Of a DNA stretch of 64,000 nt, positions 23,492 to 33,912 are shown in pieces. A model generated the notes under the pieces. It searched no databases and had not been told where the DNA came from. It saw nothing but the letters and a program-made list of their open reading frames with translations. Source of the DNA: Ctena decussata (Eukaryota; Mollusca; Bivalvia; Lucinida; Lucinidae); contig OZ022499.1 of NCBI GenBank assembly GCA_963989385.1, positions 37,200,866-37,264,865 of the forward strand, read 5' to 3'. A program made the translations under genes and the position numbers. Within the stretch, counting starts at the first letter, position 1; each line of letters begins with the position of its first letter.

Positions 23492-24574
23492 ATGGCCCCA
23501 GTCATATTCTTGCCTCTAAAGAAAGTTCATTTGATAATGTATGTCTGAAAGGGATATAACTCAAGCCATTATTTACAGAATTGGCTATAAAGCTAAACAG
23601 GTCATCTTTACCTTGGCCTGTAACTGTATGCCAAATATACTGCGAAAAGTAAGGGATATTGAGACATTTAAGAAAGCAGGTGTAAGAAAAATAAGTAGAT
23701 GAACATTATTCTGTTATAGTTCATGAACCAAATATTCATCGAGAGCTTTATTATGAATGTTAATACGTTTAAGCTATTTACGTGACCTAGAGTAAATTCG
23801 AGGTAGACAAAGGGTCGACACCCAAACTTCGCACGAATCCAGTACAGAAATGACAGGCCATGTCGTGCAAACCTTATTACGACAACCACCTTATGCTTCA
23901 GTTATCAAGATACAGCTACGTTTTTCCATACTGTTTTATCAAAGGACGAAACGATAGGCGAAAACTATACAATTGTGATGCAAGTTATCACACCGATGGT
24001 GACATTTGCAAAGTCTATATTCGCTGAACATTGTCACTTGAAGAGTGCTTTATCAAAAAACAATAATAATCTAACCCAGCCGTTATTATTAATTCTTGTA
24101 CTTGCTTAAGTGTCAAAATATCTCCTACTTTTTGTGAGCAGTATATAAAAATCATAGCTTAAGGGGTTCTTCAGATTTTAGTTCACGAGCTTGTTCCTAT
24201 GCAAAATGCCTATGCCTGAAAAAGGGCTATAACTGAAACAAAAGTTTATCCCTTCATCTACACATTGATTCAAACCTGTAAGTCAAATATCAGGATCCAA
24301 GCTTATGCGTTTCTTCAGATAGTTTAGTCACAAGGTCGTTCCTATATAAAATGACGAAGTCGCAAAAAAGCAGAACTCCTGAGCGAAAACACCGGCGGGG
24401 TTAAAAAAAATACGGGTCCACTTATTTTTCATGTACATGCCACATATAAAATATCATGATCCTAGAATAAGTGGTTTCTGAGTTTCCTAGTTGCCAAAAA
24501 GCGTTACGGACGGACAGGCAGCCGGACGGGCCCAAACCAATATGCCCCCTCATTTTTCTGAAGTTGGGGGCATA
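23492..24574 (+). mobile_element. Pearl-like element without a clear array
   Basis: Left end ATGGCCCCAGTC; right part ACGGACGGACAGGCAGCCGG followed by the terminal hairpin ATGCCCCCTCATTTTTCTG...GGGGGCAT (24542-24573). The middle has related phrases (AAAGGGATATAACT and AAAGGGCTATAACT; CACAAGGTCGTTCCTAT and CACGAGCTTGTTCCTAT) that look like worn repeat units. Confidence 0.6.
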
Positions 24575-24875
24575 AAAATGGCGGATAAATTGGAGATGCA
24601 CTCATACATTTTAAAACAATCGGTTGAAATGCCCCATAATTAACATAAAACTGTATGCGAAGCAATACCTGCCATAAAAATTGTCATTAGATAGGGAGTA
24701 ATAGTTTTATATTGTGAATATGGGCGTAGGTTTCATGGGAAAGTCTCTTGTTTTGAAATAATACGTTTTTAACGGAAAAACTGGCATATAAATAAAAACA
24801 AGCTTTCGAAAAAAGCGAATTTCAGCTAATCAAGCATCTGTGGTAATAAGGCAGTGAAAGAGTATATACGTGTAC

Positions 24876-25025
24876 CTGTCGTAGCCAATAAAGAGCAGAT
24901 AAATCTTTTCCTATCTGTACAGAAAATGTATGGTAGTACCCAGCACCTCCGCCGAACACAAAATCGAATAATCCCTCCATTAATATCTGAACGCCCTCTA
25001 CTCTCACTGCAGCCACGAAATCAAT
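24876..25025 (-). CDS. Exon: middle of F5/8 type C (discoidin) domain
   Basis: A 150-nt exon of exactly 50 codons, phase 0 on both sides. The acceptor is ctgctttcag and the donor CGACAG/gtacac. The translation begins IDFVAAVRVEGVQIL and ends in SVQIGKDLSALYWLRQ. This fits the FA58C core, where W/FLQ(V/I)D...V.G(V/I) precedes a central strand with V.. S.DG..W. The residues before the junction (KPFLQ, in the exon at 41659-41819) complete the FLQ-IDF motif across the splice site, which strongly supports the model. Confidence 0.85.
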
Positions 25026-25294
25026 CTGAAAGCAGTTAAAACTATTTAAATGAATGAGATGAAATTATTTTCCTTCTTTTATTTGTAACTTCGAAATTAA
25101 AGGACAAAAAAGTTTTACAACTATTTTCTTTCTATTCAAGAAAGAAATTTTCATTTTCCCAGCTGTCAAGTTTTACCAACTGTCAGATTCCACGGAAGAG
25201 ATTTTTTTTCAATTTATATAAATAATTATCCACTCAAGACTGAGTAGATACATAGTTTCTTTTATACTTTTCAATAAATTATAGAGATTTCTCG

Positions 25295-25355
25295 GTGAAA
25301 TCGAAACTGATAATTTCACTGTTTCAAACAGTGAAATTGTCACTTTCGATTTCAC
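25295..25355. repeat. 61-bp hairpin
   Basis: GTGAAATCGAAA and AATTTCACTGTTT pair with CAAACAGTGAAATT and TTTCGATTTCAC; only a short internal mismatch separates the two stems and the loop is minimal. Confidence 0.85.
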
Positions 25356-25760
25356 TGGTTCAGAAATAGGACTTTTATGAAATAGCCTCAAGTTTTTTGT
25401 TGATTTATTGGCTAAATCTTATCTGGCTTTACAAAAAATACGTCACGCAAGTTTGCACGTCATTACGACGTTAATGACTTCACTTAAAGCGCCAACTTAA
25501 CATTGTTACTGCACGCGACGTCAGGCCACCTAAGTCACCTGTAGGCATTATATCTTGGCAAATATTTTTAGATCTGTTTAACAAAATGGTATTTGAAGCT
25601 ATTTTTCAGTTACAAACTATGTTTACAACCAATATCATACACAGTAGACACGCTGGAAGCATCAAATTTGACGCAAAACGGCTAGCAAAAAAGTTGTGTT
25701 TCTGTCGTGATGGCTGGCGCTCTTGAATTACTAAACAGAACGTTTGCGATTTTCAAGCAT

Positions 25761-25940
25761 AAAAGAAATAGAAAATTTGACTTTTTCAGTGTAAGTTGAA
25801 TTTTTATTTCACTCATGAACCCAAAGGTGGTATTTTCACTCGTGGCTACGCCACTCCTGGAAATACTACTTTTGGTGCTCATTCGGTGAAAGAAAAATCG
25901 ATCTTACACTGAAAAAGTCAAATATCCTCTATTTCTTTGG
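25761..25940. mobile_element. Palindromic MITE, ~180 bp
   Basis: TTGACTTTTTCAGTGTAAG at 25778-25796 and its exact inverse at 25903-25921, with the similarity reaching outwards to AAAGAAATAG and inwards to about 25848. The whole block is an imperfect palindrome with no coding capacity. Confidence 0.85.
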
Positions 25941-26559
25941 GATGGTCAAAGACACATTTTTCTAGTACTAAAAGTGCTATCCCTAACTGATTGCTTCCAA
26001 GATACAGTTCTTAGGGCCATACCTTACACCAAAGGTTTATCTTATCTAGACAATTATGAGGGGATTATGTCAGTGAAAATCCGAAAAGAGGTGGCCTAAT
26101 ATGAGGAACAACTTTATCCTTTAAATGCATCTAATTTAAACAAACTTATAAATTAGACAAAAATAATCAATTTATGATAATCAAAAGCGGTATACCCATT
26201 GAAGTTTTTTAATCAATTTACAAGTTAAATATTTGTTAAAGTAAATGCAACGAATGCCATATATAATTTGTTAAAAACAAGCAAAGAAATTATTATTTAA
26301 TTTTTATTTTCTAATAGCATTAAATATTTTGTAAAATCAAATAACCATGATCATATACATGGTGTCTTAACAGCTGTAATTCCTGTATTCATGGAGGAAA
26401 CTTTACGAAATTTTCTGTGATTATAGCAATTTGATACTCCTTTAATTACACCAATGACAATTTACTCTCAGGTGGCACTGTTTACATAAAGTTGTTGGCT
26501 AAAAGTCAATTTCATTTCCTGTTTTCTGCACTGTTGTAACTGCAAACTGGCCTCAAGTG
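25941..26559. other. AT-rich intron sequence, nothing recognised
   Basis: Very AT-rich; no repeat unit or exon seen. Confidence 0.4.
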
Positions 26560-27390
26560 AATAAATAATGATAAAAGTTTAGATCCATTAAGAGCAAAGA
26601 AAACATTCATAAGTAAGAAGTTGGGCCATACCGCGGTTTCGGCTATTCAAGCCTCATCAGTGACCCTTTAAATCTGGCAAAAGGAGCCAGAGGAAAAAAA
26701 ACAGTAAATTTGCAGGTTTAATATGGCAGTCGTCTCAAAGACTGATATAAGTCGAAAAATACCAAAATATTTCAAATTTGTTTAGAAAATGAATCTAAAC
26801 GTATGATCATTTCTGACTTCTCAGAATATATTCCATGATCTCAAAGGACCAAAAGGAAAATATAATCTGCACTATAGATGAGTGCGGGGAGACTTTTTAC
26901 GGCCGCCACACGGCACAACATCCAGCTGCAGTGATAGTAAATAATGATAAAAGTTTAGATCCATTAAGAGCAAAGAAAACATTCATAAGTAAGAAGTTGG
27001 GCCATACCGCGGTTTCGGCTATTCAAGCCTCATCAGTGACCCTTTAAATCTGGCAAAAGGAGCCAGAGGAAAAAAACAGTAAATTTGCAGGTTTAATATG
27101 GCAGTCGTCTCAAAGACTGATATAAGTCGAAAAATACCAAAATATTTCAAATTTGTTTAGAAAATGAATCTAAACGTATGATCATTTCTGACTTCTCAGA
27201 ATATATTCCATGATCTCAAAGGACCAAAAGGAAAATATAATCTGCACTATAGATGAGTGCGGGGAGACTTTTTACGGCCGCCACACGGCACAACATCCAG
27301 CTGCAGTGATAGTAAATAATGATAAAAGTTTAGATCCATTAAGAGCAAAGAAAACATTCATAAGTAAGAAGTTGGGCCATACCGCGGTTT
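26560..27390 (+). repeat. 375-bp tandem satellite, 2.2 copies
   Basis: Copies begin at about 26563, 26939 and 27314 (AAATAATGATAAAAGTTTAG). The first two full units are almost identical: one extra A is the only clear difference (AGGAAAAAAA versus AGGAAAAAA). The third stops at 27390 after CCGCGGTTTC. The unit keeps a 70-codon frame open (from MISKDQKENIICTIDECG), which is a by-product of the repeat. A diverged monomer lies at 37028-37375. Confidence 0.93.
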
Positions 27391-27590
27391 CTGGGCTGGG
27401 TTGCATAAAAGTCCATTAAATCTTAATGCCAACTTAAGTCCCCATTAACTCTCCATTAATTTAATGCCAGCTTTTACCATGTTGCATAAACGTTCATTAA
27501 CTTAATGATGGCTTTTAATGCCAACTTAACCCTCAGTTTACTAACGGAGATTCAGAGGTACATTAAGCTGTCATTAAATCACATTTCACG
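27391..27590. repeat. TTAATGCCAACTTAA-type repeat, two halves
   Basis: GGTTGCATAAAAGTCCATTAA with TTAATGCCAACTTAAG recurs about 85 bp later as GTTGCATAAACGTTCATTAA and TTAATGCCAACTTAACC. The motif ATTAA is frequent on both strands, giving partial self-complementarity. Confidence 0.6.
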
Positions 27591-28599
27591 TGTATCTGTT
27601 CGATAATTTTCTACAGCTTCCATATTGGCACACGCATGTGCCTATCGAGTGCCGTGTTCTTGCATTATTTGGCTGCACAATAGTGCTTTAAGATTCGCAT
27701 AATATACTCGTGGATAACTCAGTCGCACTGAAATTAGGTCCTATGTCATACACCGCCCATCTTGACAAAATGTTCGACTTTGTTTATGATTTTCGGAGGA
27801 AACTGACGCGATCCTACACACCCCACCCACATCTGGCGGCCGCGAGCCCCTGAGAAACCAAAGGAGCTCTGACTAGACTGAGGGCTAGACATGGTATAAA
27901 ATATGTCTGTTGGCAGATAAAATCTTACTTCGACCAATATGTTCTGCTATACAGTCCTAATCTAGGCATACGGCTGAAATCCTCTTTTTACACTGCAGCT
28001 TTTTTGTTTAGATTCTTTGCTATACCGATAACGATGACGTGTGATGTTGCTGTCAATTAGAATCTACAGCTGACTTCATTTGAAACTTCTAGCGTTTAAT
28101 TTTGCCAGTGATGTTAGTTCGAGAAACAGTTTTCTAACACCTGCAATGAATATCGAAGATACATTTAACGCGCACCTGTAAGTGCAAAAACTGACAAGAG
28201 TGGTGGTGGTGGTGGTCTGTTCATGCTCCTACGTCACATGCTTAACTATGGATATGGAAAAAAAATATATCGTATGAAAATTAACTGCGCTGAAAGCCTT
28301 TAAGGACTCCATAAGTGCACGCACCAGACTGCTCCAAATCTCCTTTACAAAACACAGGTCAGAATGAGTTAGTTTATGCTCTTGAGAATTGGCACCATAA
28401 ATCAGGATTTCAAGATTAGCCTTTTATCCTCTTGTGGTATTTTACTTTCTGGTCAGATGTTTTGATGTTGCACACAGCAACATGATTATTAGAATTCACC
28501 AATTCGGCAATAGTAATGTTATACGGCTAAAGCCGAAAAAAATATCTAAGGAAGAAATAAAAGCATCAGCTCTCGCGACCGTCCTGAGAATATCTTTTG
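27591..28599. other. Intron sequence, nothing recognised
   Basis: Only a short (GGT)n run at 28201-28216 stands out. Confidence 0.4.
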
Positions 28600-28830
28600 T
28601 GATGTGTCTGATACCTACGATCATTGTCAATGAGGAGAAGCGGGGTTGGGTGTGTGTGTGGTCTATACATGTAATGCACCTTGCTAACCAGGGGCGACAA
28701 AATCAGAGGGTCATGAGGCCCTGGGTCGCTCCCCTAAGTGAAAAGGTCAAAGGTCAAACGGACGGTCGGACGGACAGACAGGAGCAAATCTTAATGCCCC
28801 CCTGACTATCGTCACGGGGGGCATAAAAAA
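28600..28830 (+). mobile_element. Right end of a pearl-like element
   Basis: AAAAGGTCAAAGGTCAAACG leads into ACGGTCGGACGGACAGACAGG and a terminal hairpin ATGCCCCCCTGAC...CGTCACGGGGGGCAT (28793-28825). The left part is truncated or unrecognisable. Confidence 0.7.
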
Positions 28831-28879
28831 ATGATAGTTTGAAGATTTTGAAATATGAGAGACAATCCATTTTCACTTT

Positions 28880-29250
28880 GTCCTGTTCCTAGCTGCTCTG
28901 GTTAAGCTGGCAATGTCCATCCCCGTCAACTCTTTTATATTGTCTGCCCACCTCTTTTTGTTTTTCTTTATAAATCTCCTTTTTCTTTCACTGTGTCCCG
29001 TTGAATCGCCTAAGTTAAGCCAGAAAACCTGGAGACGTGGCCAGACCACCTTAGTGTCCGTTTCTAGACCATGGCCAGGAATTCATCATATTCTCCAGTG
29101 GCGGGTTGGATCTTTCTGCGAACCTCCTCATTGGTTACGCAATCCTTGTACGAAATGTTCATTAGTCTTCGGTAGCATCTCATCTCAAAGGTCTGTGTTC
29201 TTTACTCCGATTGTGCTGTCAAACCTGTACGCCTCTACCTCTGCTACGAC
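28880..29250 (-). pseudogene. RTE-like LINE relic, end of the reverse-transcriptase ORF
   Basis: Read on the minus strand the sequence gives NISYKDCVTNEEVRRKIQPA, then KRTLRWSGHVSRFSGLT and, further on, KKRWADNIKELTGMDIASLT. This is the C-terminal region after the RT core in the LINE proteins that automated annotation often calls endonuclease-reverse transcriptase. Stops and frame changes show it is dead. The plus-strand frame over 28913-29374 is its shadow. Confidence 0.8.
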
Positions 29251-29443
29251 ACCTATTTCCAAACTGCCCCAATTAAAGCCCAGCAAACCACACACGGGAC
29301 ATAAATCAGCAGTACAGACCCAGATCAGACGCTGTATAAGACAAATGGGTAAAAAGGCTAAAAGTTTTCCATAGCCTATTGGCCGTATGGCCAGTTGGGG
29401 TTAGACTTCGTTACGCTAACTTGGTAATATCAAATCATAAAAT

Positions 29444-29640
29444 GCGCCGTACCATGAGAAAAAATAGTCTTTTGGAGCATGCGCGGTCAGCGAAATTTCT
29501 GATCAGCCTGCGCACCTACGCAGCCTGATCACAACTTTTGTTGTTTTCTGGCACAATATAGGTGTAAGCAGACAGTGAAATCGCTATCAAACTGCGTGTT
29601 TGCGCAGGCTAATTTGGTAGACTCATGTTTTTCCCGTTTT
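29444..29640. mobile_element. Hairpin MITE related to the GAGCCGCGACA group
   Basis: GCGCCGTACCATGAGAAAA at the left and a CATGTTTTTCCCG-type inverse at the right flank GATCAGCCTGCGCACCTACG and GTGTTTGCGCAGGCTAAT, which mirror each other. Confidence 0.6.
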
Positions 29641-29654
29641 GCCCATGATAGTCA

Positions 29655-30150
29655 GATGGCATTGATATTGTAACTGACTTATAAGTCAAAGGTCTTGGGT
29701 TCGATACCCGGTCTGGCCACTTACTTTCATTTCTCCTTCCGCTGACTAAAGATTTTGATTGAGTTGATGCTTAACGTCCACGGTAAACAACTATGGTCAT
29801 GTCGGGACGGTCAGTTGCCCTAACCACACTATTCCTGGGCAAGCTTAGACCTCCTAAGCGGTTAGCCAGTACTAAGTGCACATACTTTCGCCAGTAACTG
29901 ACAACTGTCCTTCTTGAATCAGCGGAAGGAGAAACGAAAGTATGTGACTTATGAGTCAGGTGCCCTACCGATTGCGCTACGCGGCCCGGCTCCTCTGATT
30001 CAAGAAGGGCAGTTGTCAGTTACTGGCTAAAATATGTGCAGTTTGTACTGGTTAACCGCTTAGGAGGTCTAAGCCTGCCCAGGAATAGTGTGGTTAGGTT
30101 AACTGGCAGTCCCGACATGACCATAACTGTTTACCGTGGACGTAAAGCAA
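29655..30150 (+). mobile_element. SINE interrupted by an antisense SINE
   Basis: The plus head (B box GGTTCGATACC at 29698-29708, body CCTTCCGCTGACT to 29753) and tail (GATTCAAGAAGGGCAGTTG at 29999-30017, on to GTGGACG at 30143) are separated by a minus-strand SINE at about 29755-29993. That inner copy starts at 29993 with GCCGGGCCGCGTAGCGCAAT (A box) but has lost its B-box segment. The arrangement is the same as at 2263-2930. Confidence 0.8.
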
Positions 30151-30259
30151 CAAAACAGTCAATCAAATCAGTCAGTGTCCCTTTCAATCGGATTTCAGTC
30201 ATATCGCGATGAAAGGCTGTGTGTTGAGGAAGCCTGAATTTCATCGACGGCGGGATAGG

Positions 30260-30370
30260 TACCCATTGGGCAAATAACATTAAATAAACTTTGATTCAAC
30301 CTTAATTCAACGTCATTATGTTGAATCAAGGTTGATTCAATGTTGATTCAACGGCGTGTGCCTGCTGGGT
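30260..30370. mobile_element. CCAGCAGGCAC-type hairpin element, copy 1
   Basis: ACCCATTGGGCAAA at the left and GTGTGCCTGCTGGGT at the right form a degenerate inverted repeat. Between them TTGATTCAAC and GTTGAATCAAG motifs alternate on both strands. Confidence 0.65.
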
Positions 30371-30679
30371 AAAGGTAAAGCTTCTCGTCGTCTGCGTAGG
30401 GGCAGCCGGGGTCAGAGACCCATTGTATCTTGGGTAAAGCATAGGAAAAGCGGAGCCCAGCCCCCTCCATTCGCTGCCATACCATTCTCTGATTCAAAAC
30501 CCATAGCCCATCTGGACATCGAAATTTCATTCTTATCATGAAAACAAGTGATACTGTATTTCTCCCCCTTGTTGTATGAAATTCATGTATTTTTTAAAAG
30601 TCCTTTGAACCCTTATTGGGAGGAACATATTTTGCGACCAGCCCTAAATTATTACGTAAATGAAAGTGCTTGTCTCTCT

Positions 30680-30694
30680 CGCTGTTTGTTTGTT

Positions 30695-30725
<31 letters not shown>

Positions 30726-30752
30726 GTCTCTCTCTCTCTCTCACTGTGAAGT
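30680..30752. repeat. (TGTC)n/(TC)n microsatellite
   Basis: TTTGTTTGTCTGTCTGTCTG grades into TCTCTCTC runs. Confidence 0.95.
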
Positions 30753-30762
30753 TTGGCCAGTT

Positions 30763-30870
30763 CCAGCAGACACATGACGCCGATGCGACGTGAGGTCATT
30801 TCGACGTCACGTGTTGCAATACCTGCAGGAAGTCGAGATGACGTCACGTCGACGTCATTTAGACGTCTTT
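30763..30870. mobile_element. CCAGCAGGCAC-type element, copy 2
   Basis: Starts CCAGCAGACACATGACGCCG and contains at least five ACGTC/GACGT motifs (TCGACGTCACGTG, GACGTCACGTCGACGTC), like the copy at 59277-59384. The right inverted repeat is not visible. Confidence 0.55.
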
Positions 30871-31356
30871 CCGTCTCTCTCTTTTTTCTCTCTCTCGTGT
30901 AGAGGCGGCCGTAGTATAGAGGAAAAGGCGGAAGACTACCAAAACAGATCGCATGTTCGATGCTTAAGTCAAATAGGTATTACTCTTTAGCATTAAGTAA
31001 AAATGATAAAAATAAACTGAACCTGGGAAAACCCTTAACTGTCAAATGAACATACTCATTTGGTAAAGATAGAATAAGAGGTCTAGTCCACTGGGCATAA
31101 ATGGGTCAATGGAGGCCAAATTCCGCCAAGATCCATGCCACTCTGACAGGTCAGTGTTAGTTTTAGAAAACATGTAGTAGCATACGAGTATATATACACT
31201 GCCAGCAGGGGCAAGTAATGAAAAATGCTATTTGAATTGAAACCGTTTATGAATCTAAACTAAAACATATAGTAGTATATATGTTTTTGAAATAATAATC
31301 ATGGGTACTATTTTTTCTGTACAGACTGACGTCTTTTCATAGGCCTGCTTAACCAC

Positions 31357-31470
31357 GCCTAGTAAACTTTCATAGGTATCTCCAAGAGGTACTAAAATTG
31401 GTTGTTACATCCATCCGGAGTGGCCTGTGCTTGGCAAAAGGTGACAATGAAAGGTAGACACCCAAGTCAA
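31357..31470 (+). mobile_element. Terminal fragment of the 58.4-61.3 kb foldback family
   Basis: CGCCTAGTAAACTTTCATAG and the following ~100 bp match the left end of the element at 58405 (CGCCTGGTAAACTATCATAG). Confidence 0.6.
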
Positions 31471-31679
31471 AATGTCGTCAGAAACAAACTGTTTACGGTA
31501 TAAACAAAGGTTTGACGAATTTCGTCAGTATAAAAAATTTCCCCGCAAAAGAAAAAAAATATGGCGTAATTGTGTCATGACTGGTGAGGATTGAAAATAT
31601 TTGAATATATACGATATTGAAACGCTATATAACTAGATACTACATGTATAAGCAGAGTAAAAGTTCACTGCTAGGAGAT

Positions 31680-31890
31680 AGGAGTAGTGGTTTGCGCGCA
31701 TGACTACCGATACACAGTTCGCAGGTTTGATTCCTCGCGTCACCGGTCTTTCGAATAATTCTCTAAACCACAGTCCCATTGCCAGATGATGTGTGTGTGT
31801 AGATGGGACGTAAAATCCGCGTCACTCAGTAGGAAACCACAGCAGATCCTGGTCATACTACCCCCATGCATTCGGAGTAGTTTGATCTTT
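31680..31890 (+). mobile_element. tRNA-derived SINE, different type
   Basis: A GTAGTGGTTTGCGCGCATGA head with B box CAGGTTTGATTCC (31723-31735), followed by a body with GATGGGACGTAAAA. It differs in body from the SINEs at 2.3, 29.7 and 53.3 kb. Confidence 0.5.
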
Positions 31891-32074
31891 GTCTGGTTTG
31901 TTTGTTCGGGAATTCTGTCCTAGTGGTTTGGGTCATCAGCGCCAAGTCAAAGGCAGAACAGTGAAATGAATAAGGGCAAAGTTTTCTTGTTTTAGCATCA
32001 TAAAAGCAAAAACATGAATAGCGCCGTCTCTAACGAGATCTAGCAGATGCGCAAGCGCACTAGACGAAATCATA

Positions 32075-32306
32075 TGAGCCACGACATGACAAACCCAACA
32101 AAGTGGCATATGTGCCCAGCGAAGACTCAGATCAGCCTGTGTATTCGCCAAGACTGATCAGAGTCTGTGCTATCCGCATGAAGCTAGCTTAGACCCTTGG
32201 CTTCCCTTTTAGTGCACAGCAAATACTCTGATCAGACTAGGCGGGTTCCCAGGCTGATCTAAGTCTTTGATGGACTTGCCACTTTGTTGATTTTGTCGTG
32301 ACGCAG
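32075..32306. mobile_element. Hairpin MITE (GAGCCGCGACA family)
   Basis: Ends GAGCCACGACATGACAAACC and GATTTTGTCGTGACGCAGC, with mirrored AAGACTCAGATCAGCCTG and CAGGCTGATCTAAGTCTT inside. Confidence 0.8.
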
Positions 32307-32333
32307 CTGCGCATACGGATGATAACCTCATTT

Positions 32334-32525
32334 GAGCCGCGACACGACAGCACAGACTCAGATCAGCCTGGGCTTCCATCCAGTTTGATCAGACTCTTCG
32401 TTAAGTGCTCAAATGGTAGCGAAGGATCTAAGCTACCTCCATGCGGACAGCAAAGACTCTGATTAGACTGGGCGGAATCCAAGACTGATTTGAGTCTGCG
32501 CTGGGCGCACAACCAACACTATCAT
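32334..32525. mobile_element. Hairpin MITE, right end truncated
   Basis: Starts GAGCCGCGACACGACAGCAC; the second half (GAGTCTGCGCTGGGCGCACA) mirrors the first but the terminal CGGCTC is missing. Confidence 0.7.
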
Positions 32526-32999
32526 ACAACAGACTAGCTATCGCAGACTTTAGTAAATCTAACTTGTACACAGATTTGTACCATTTAATGTGAACTCTGC
32601 CATATTATTCGCTTAGTCAACTGCCTTAATGGGCGCGTACCGAATCGTCATTGTGACGTCACTGAAATGACGGTTTAGTTCAAAGCTGCGTAAAAACAAC
32701 ATTTTAAGTGAAAATAGACCTAGTAGATCTATCAATTAAGACGGATTCGTGTTTCTACGTTTTTTTTTCCTTGGACAGTGGTCTAAATCAAGTGAATTGA
32801 CCCATGGAGATAATCTCAGATAATAGATTTTCTGAATAACTAAAAAAATGGGTGATAAAATGGTATGTTCATAGTTAGAATGGAGAGCTTAGCATGGAAG
32901 TTGCAAGCCAACAGAAAGTTATCTTCAAAGAATAAAATTTGTCAAAGTATGGTACTTTAGGGAAAAAAGGGAAAATGGAAAAATGCTATTCAGTACCTA

Positions 33000-33125
33000 G
33001 CCATAACCATTCTCTGTATCTTGATTATTTGTAATCTTAGTTGTTTCCAACTATGGTTTGAGGGCTGGATTTGGATTTTGATTGTTTCAGTTCCTGGTCT
33101 TTGCATACTTTTTACTTTTAATGAT
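33000..33125 (+). mobile_element. Fragment of the 58.4-61.3 kb foldback arm
   Basis: TTCTCTGTATCTTGATTATT through GTCTTTGCATACTTTTTAC is nearly identical to 60801-60910, the right arm of the large foldback. A third, more diverged piece is at 40360-40640. Confidence 0.8.
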
Positions 33126-33589
33126 TTTTTAAGATAAGTTTGCTGGACTGCCACTTGCTTTTTTCCTGCTAAAATCTCAAGCTTAACCACAAAAGGTCCA
33201 TTTCTAACCAAAACATGTAAGCCCATTTCACCACCCTGTTCTTTTTTTGAGGACTGTCTTCCATTACTTGGCATATTTTTAACCTTTGTTTCCTTAAAAT
33301 GCAGTCCTGTGTACGTCCTGAAGCTATTTTCTTTTTCACTTAATACATTTTGTGCTTTCAACAGTGCGAAGAACACACAATACGGCCACAAATACAGTAT
33401 GACGTCATTATGACGTCACTTTCTGTTGACGTATTGCTTTAAACAGAATCGTCACCAGAGCAAAGGAGTGTTATTTTCCTACAACCATACAAAATTCCAA
33501 AAATACTTCTTTATATATTAATGAGTTACAGTTATTTCAATAAAGGTCCACGTTTCTTTGAGACACTCTGTTTAAGCTTAAAATCGAAA

Positions 33590-33860
33590 ACGCAACAATA
33601 AAGACAAATCAGTCTGCTCAGATTTTTTTGTCCGTTTTCGCTTTTTAGCTGTGCAGGCTGATTTGAATAATCACTGTTTGCATAACTTTTATGCGAACAG
33701 TAAATACTGAAATCGGCTGTCGCATCGTTCTAGACTGACCATAGTCTTCAGATTTTGCTGTTTAAATTTCCAGGAATCGTAGACTGTTAATGGAAATTGG
33801 AATGACTCCGTAAAAACTGTGCAAGCTGATTTAAGTCTTCTGTGTGCGAGAATGTACATG
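33590..33860. mobile_element. Worn hairpin MITE
   Basis: GTGCAGGCTGATTTGAATAA and GTGCAAGCTGATTTAAGTCT with TTTATGCGAACAG between recall the same MITE group, but the ends cannot be placed. Confidence 0.4.
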
Positions 33861-33912
33861 GCCCTGTTTTTAGCATCACATGGTATAACTAGAAATGTGC
33901 CCATAAGACACA

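Noticed and set aside
26835..27419. Two identical ~70-codon frames
   Set aside because: Each is one unit of the 375-bp satellite; the diverged monomer at 37.0 kb does not keep the frame.
28913..29374. 153-codon plus frame with a hydrophobic start resembling a signal peptide
   Set aside because: Antisense to a clear LINE C-terminal relic; the same antisense pattern recurs at 62.5-63.2 kb.
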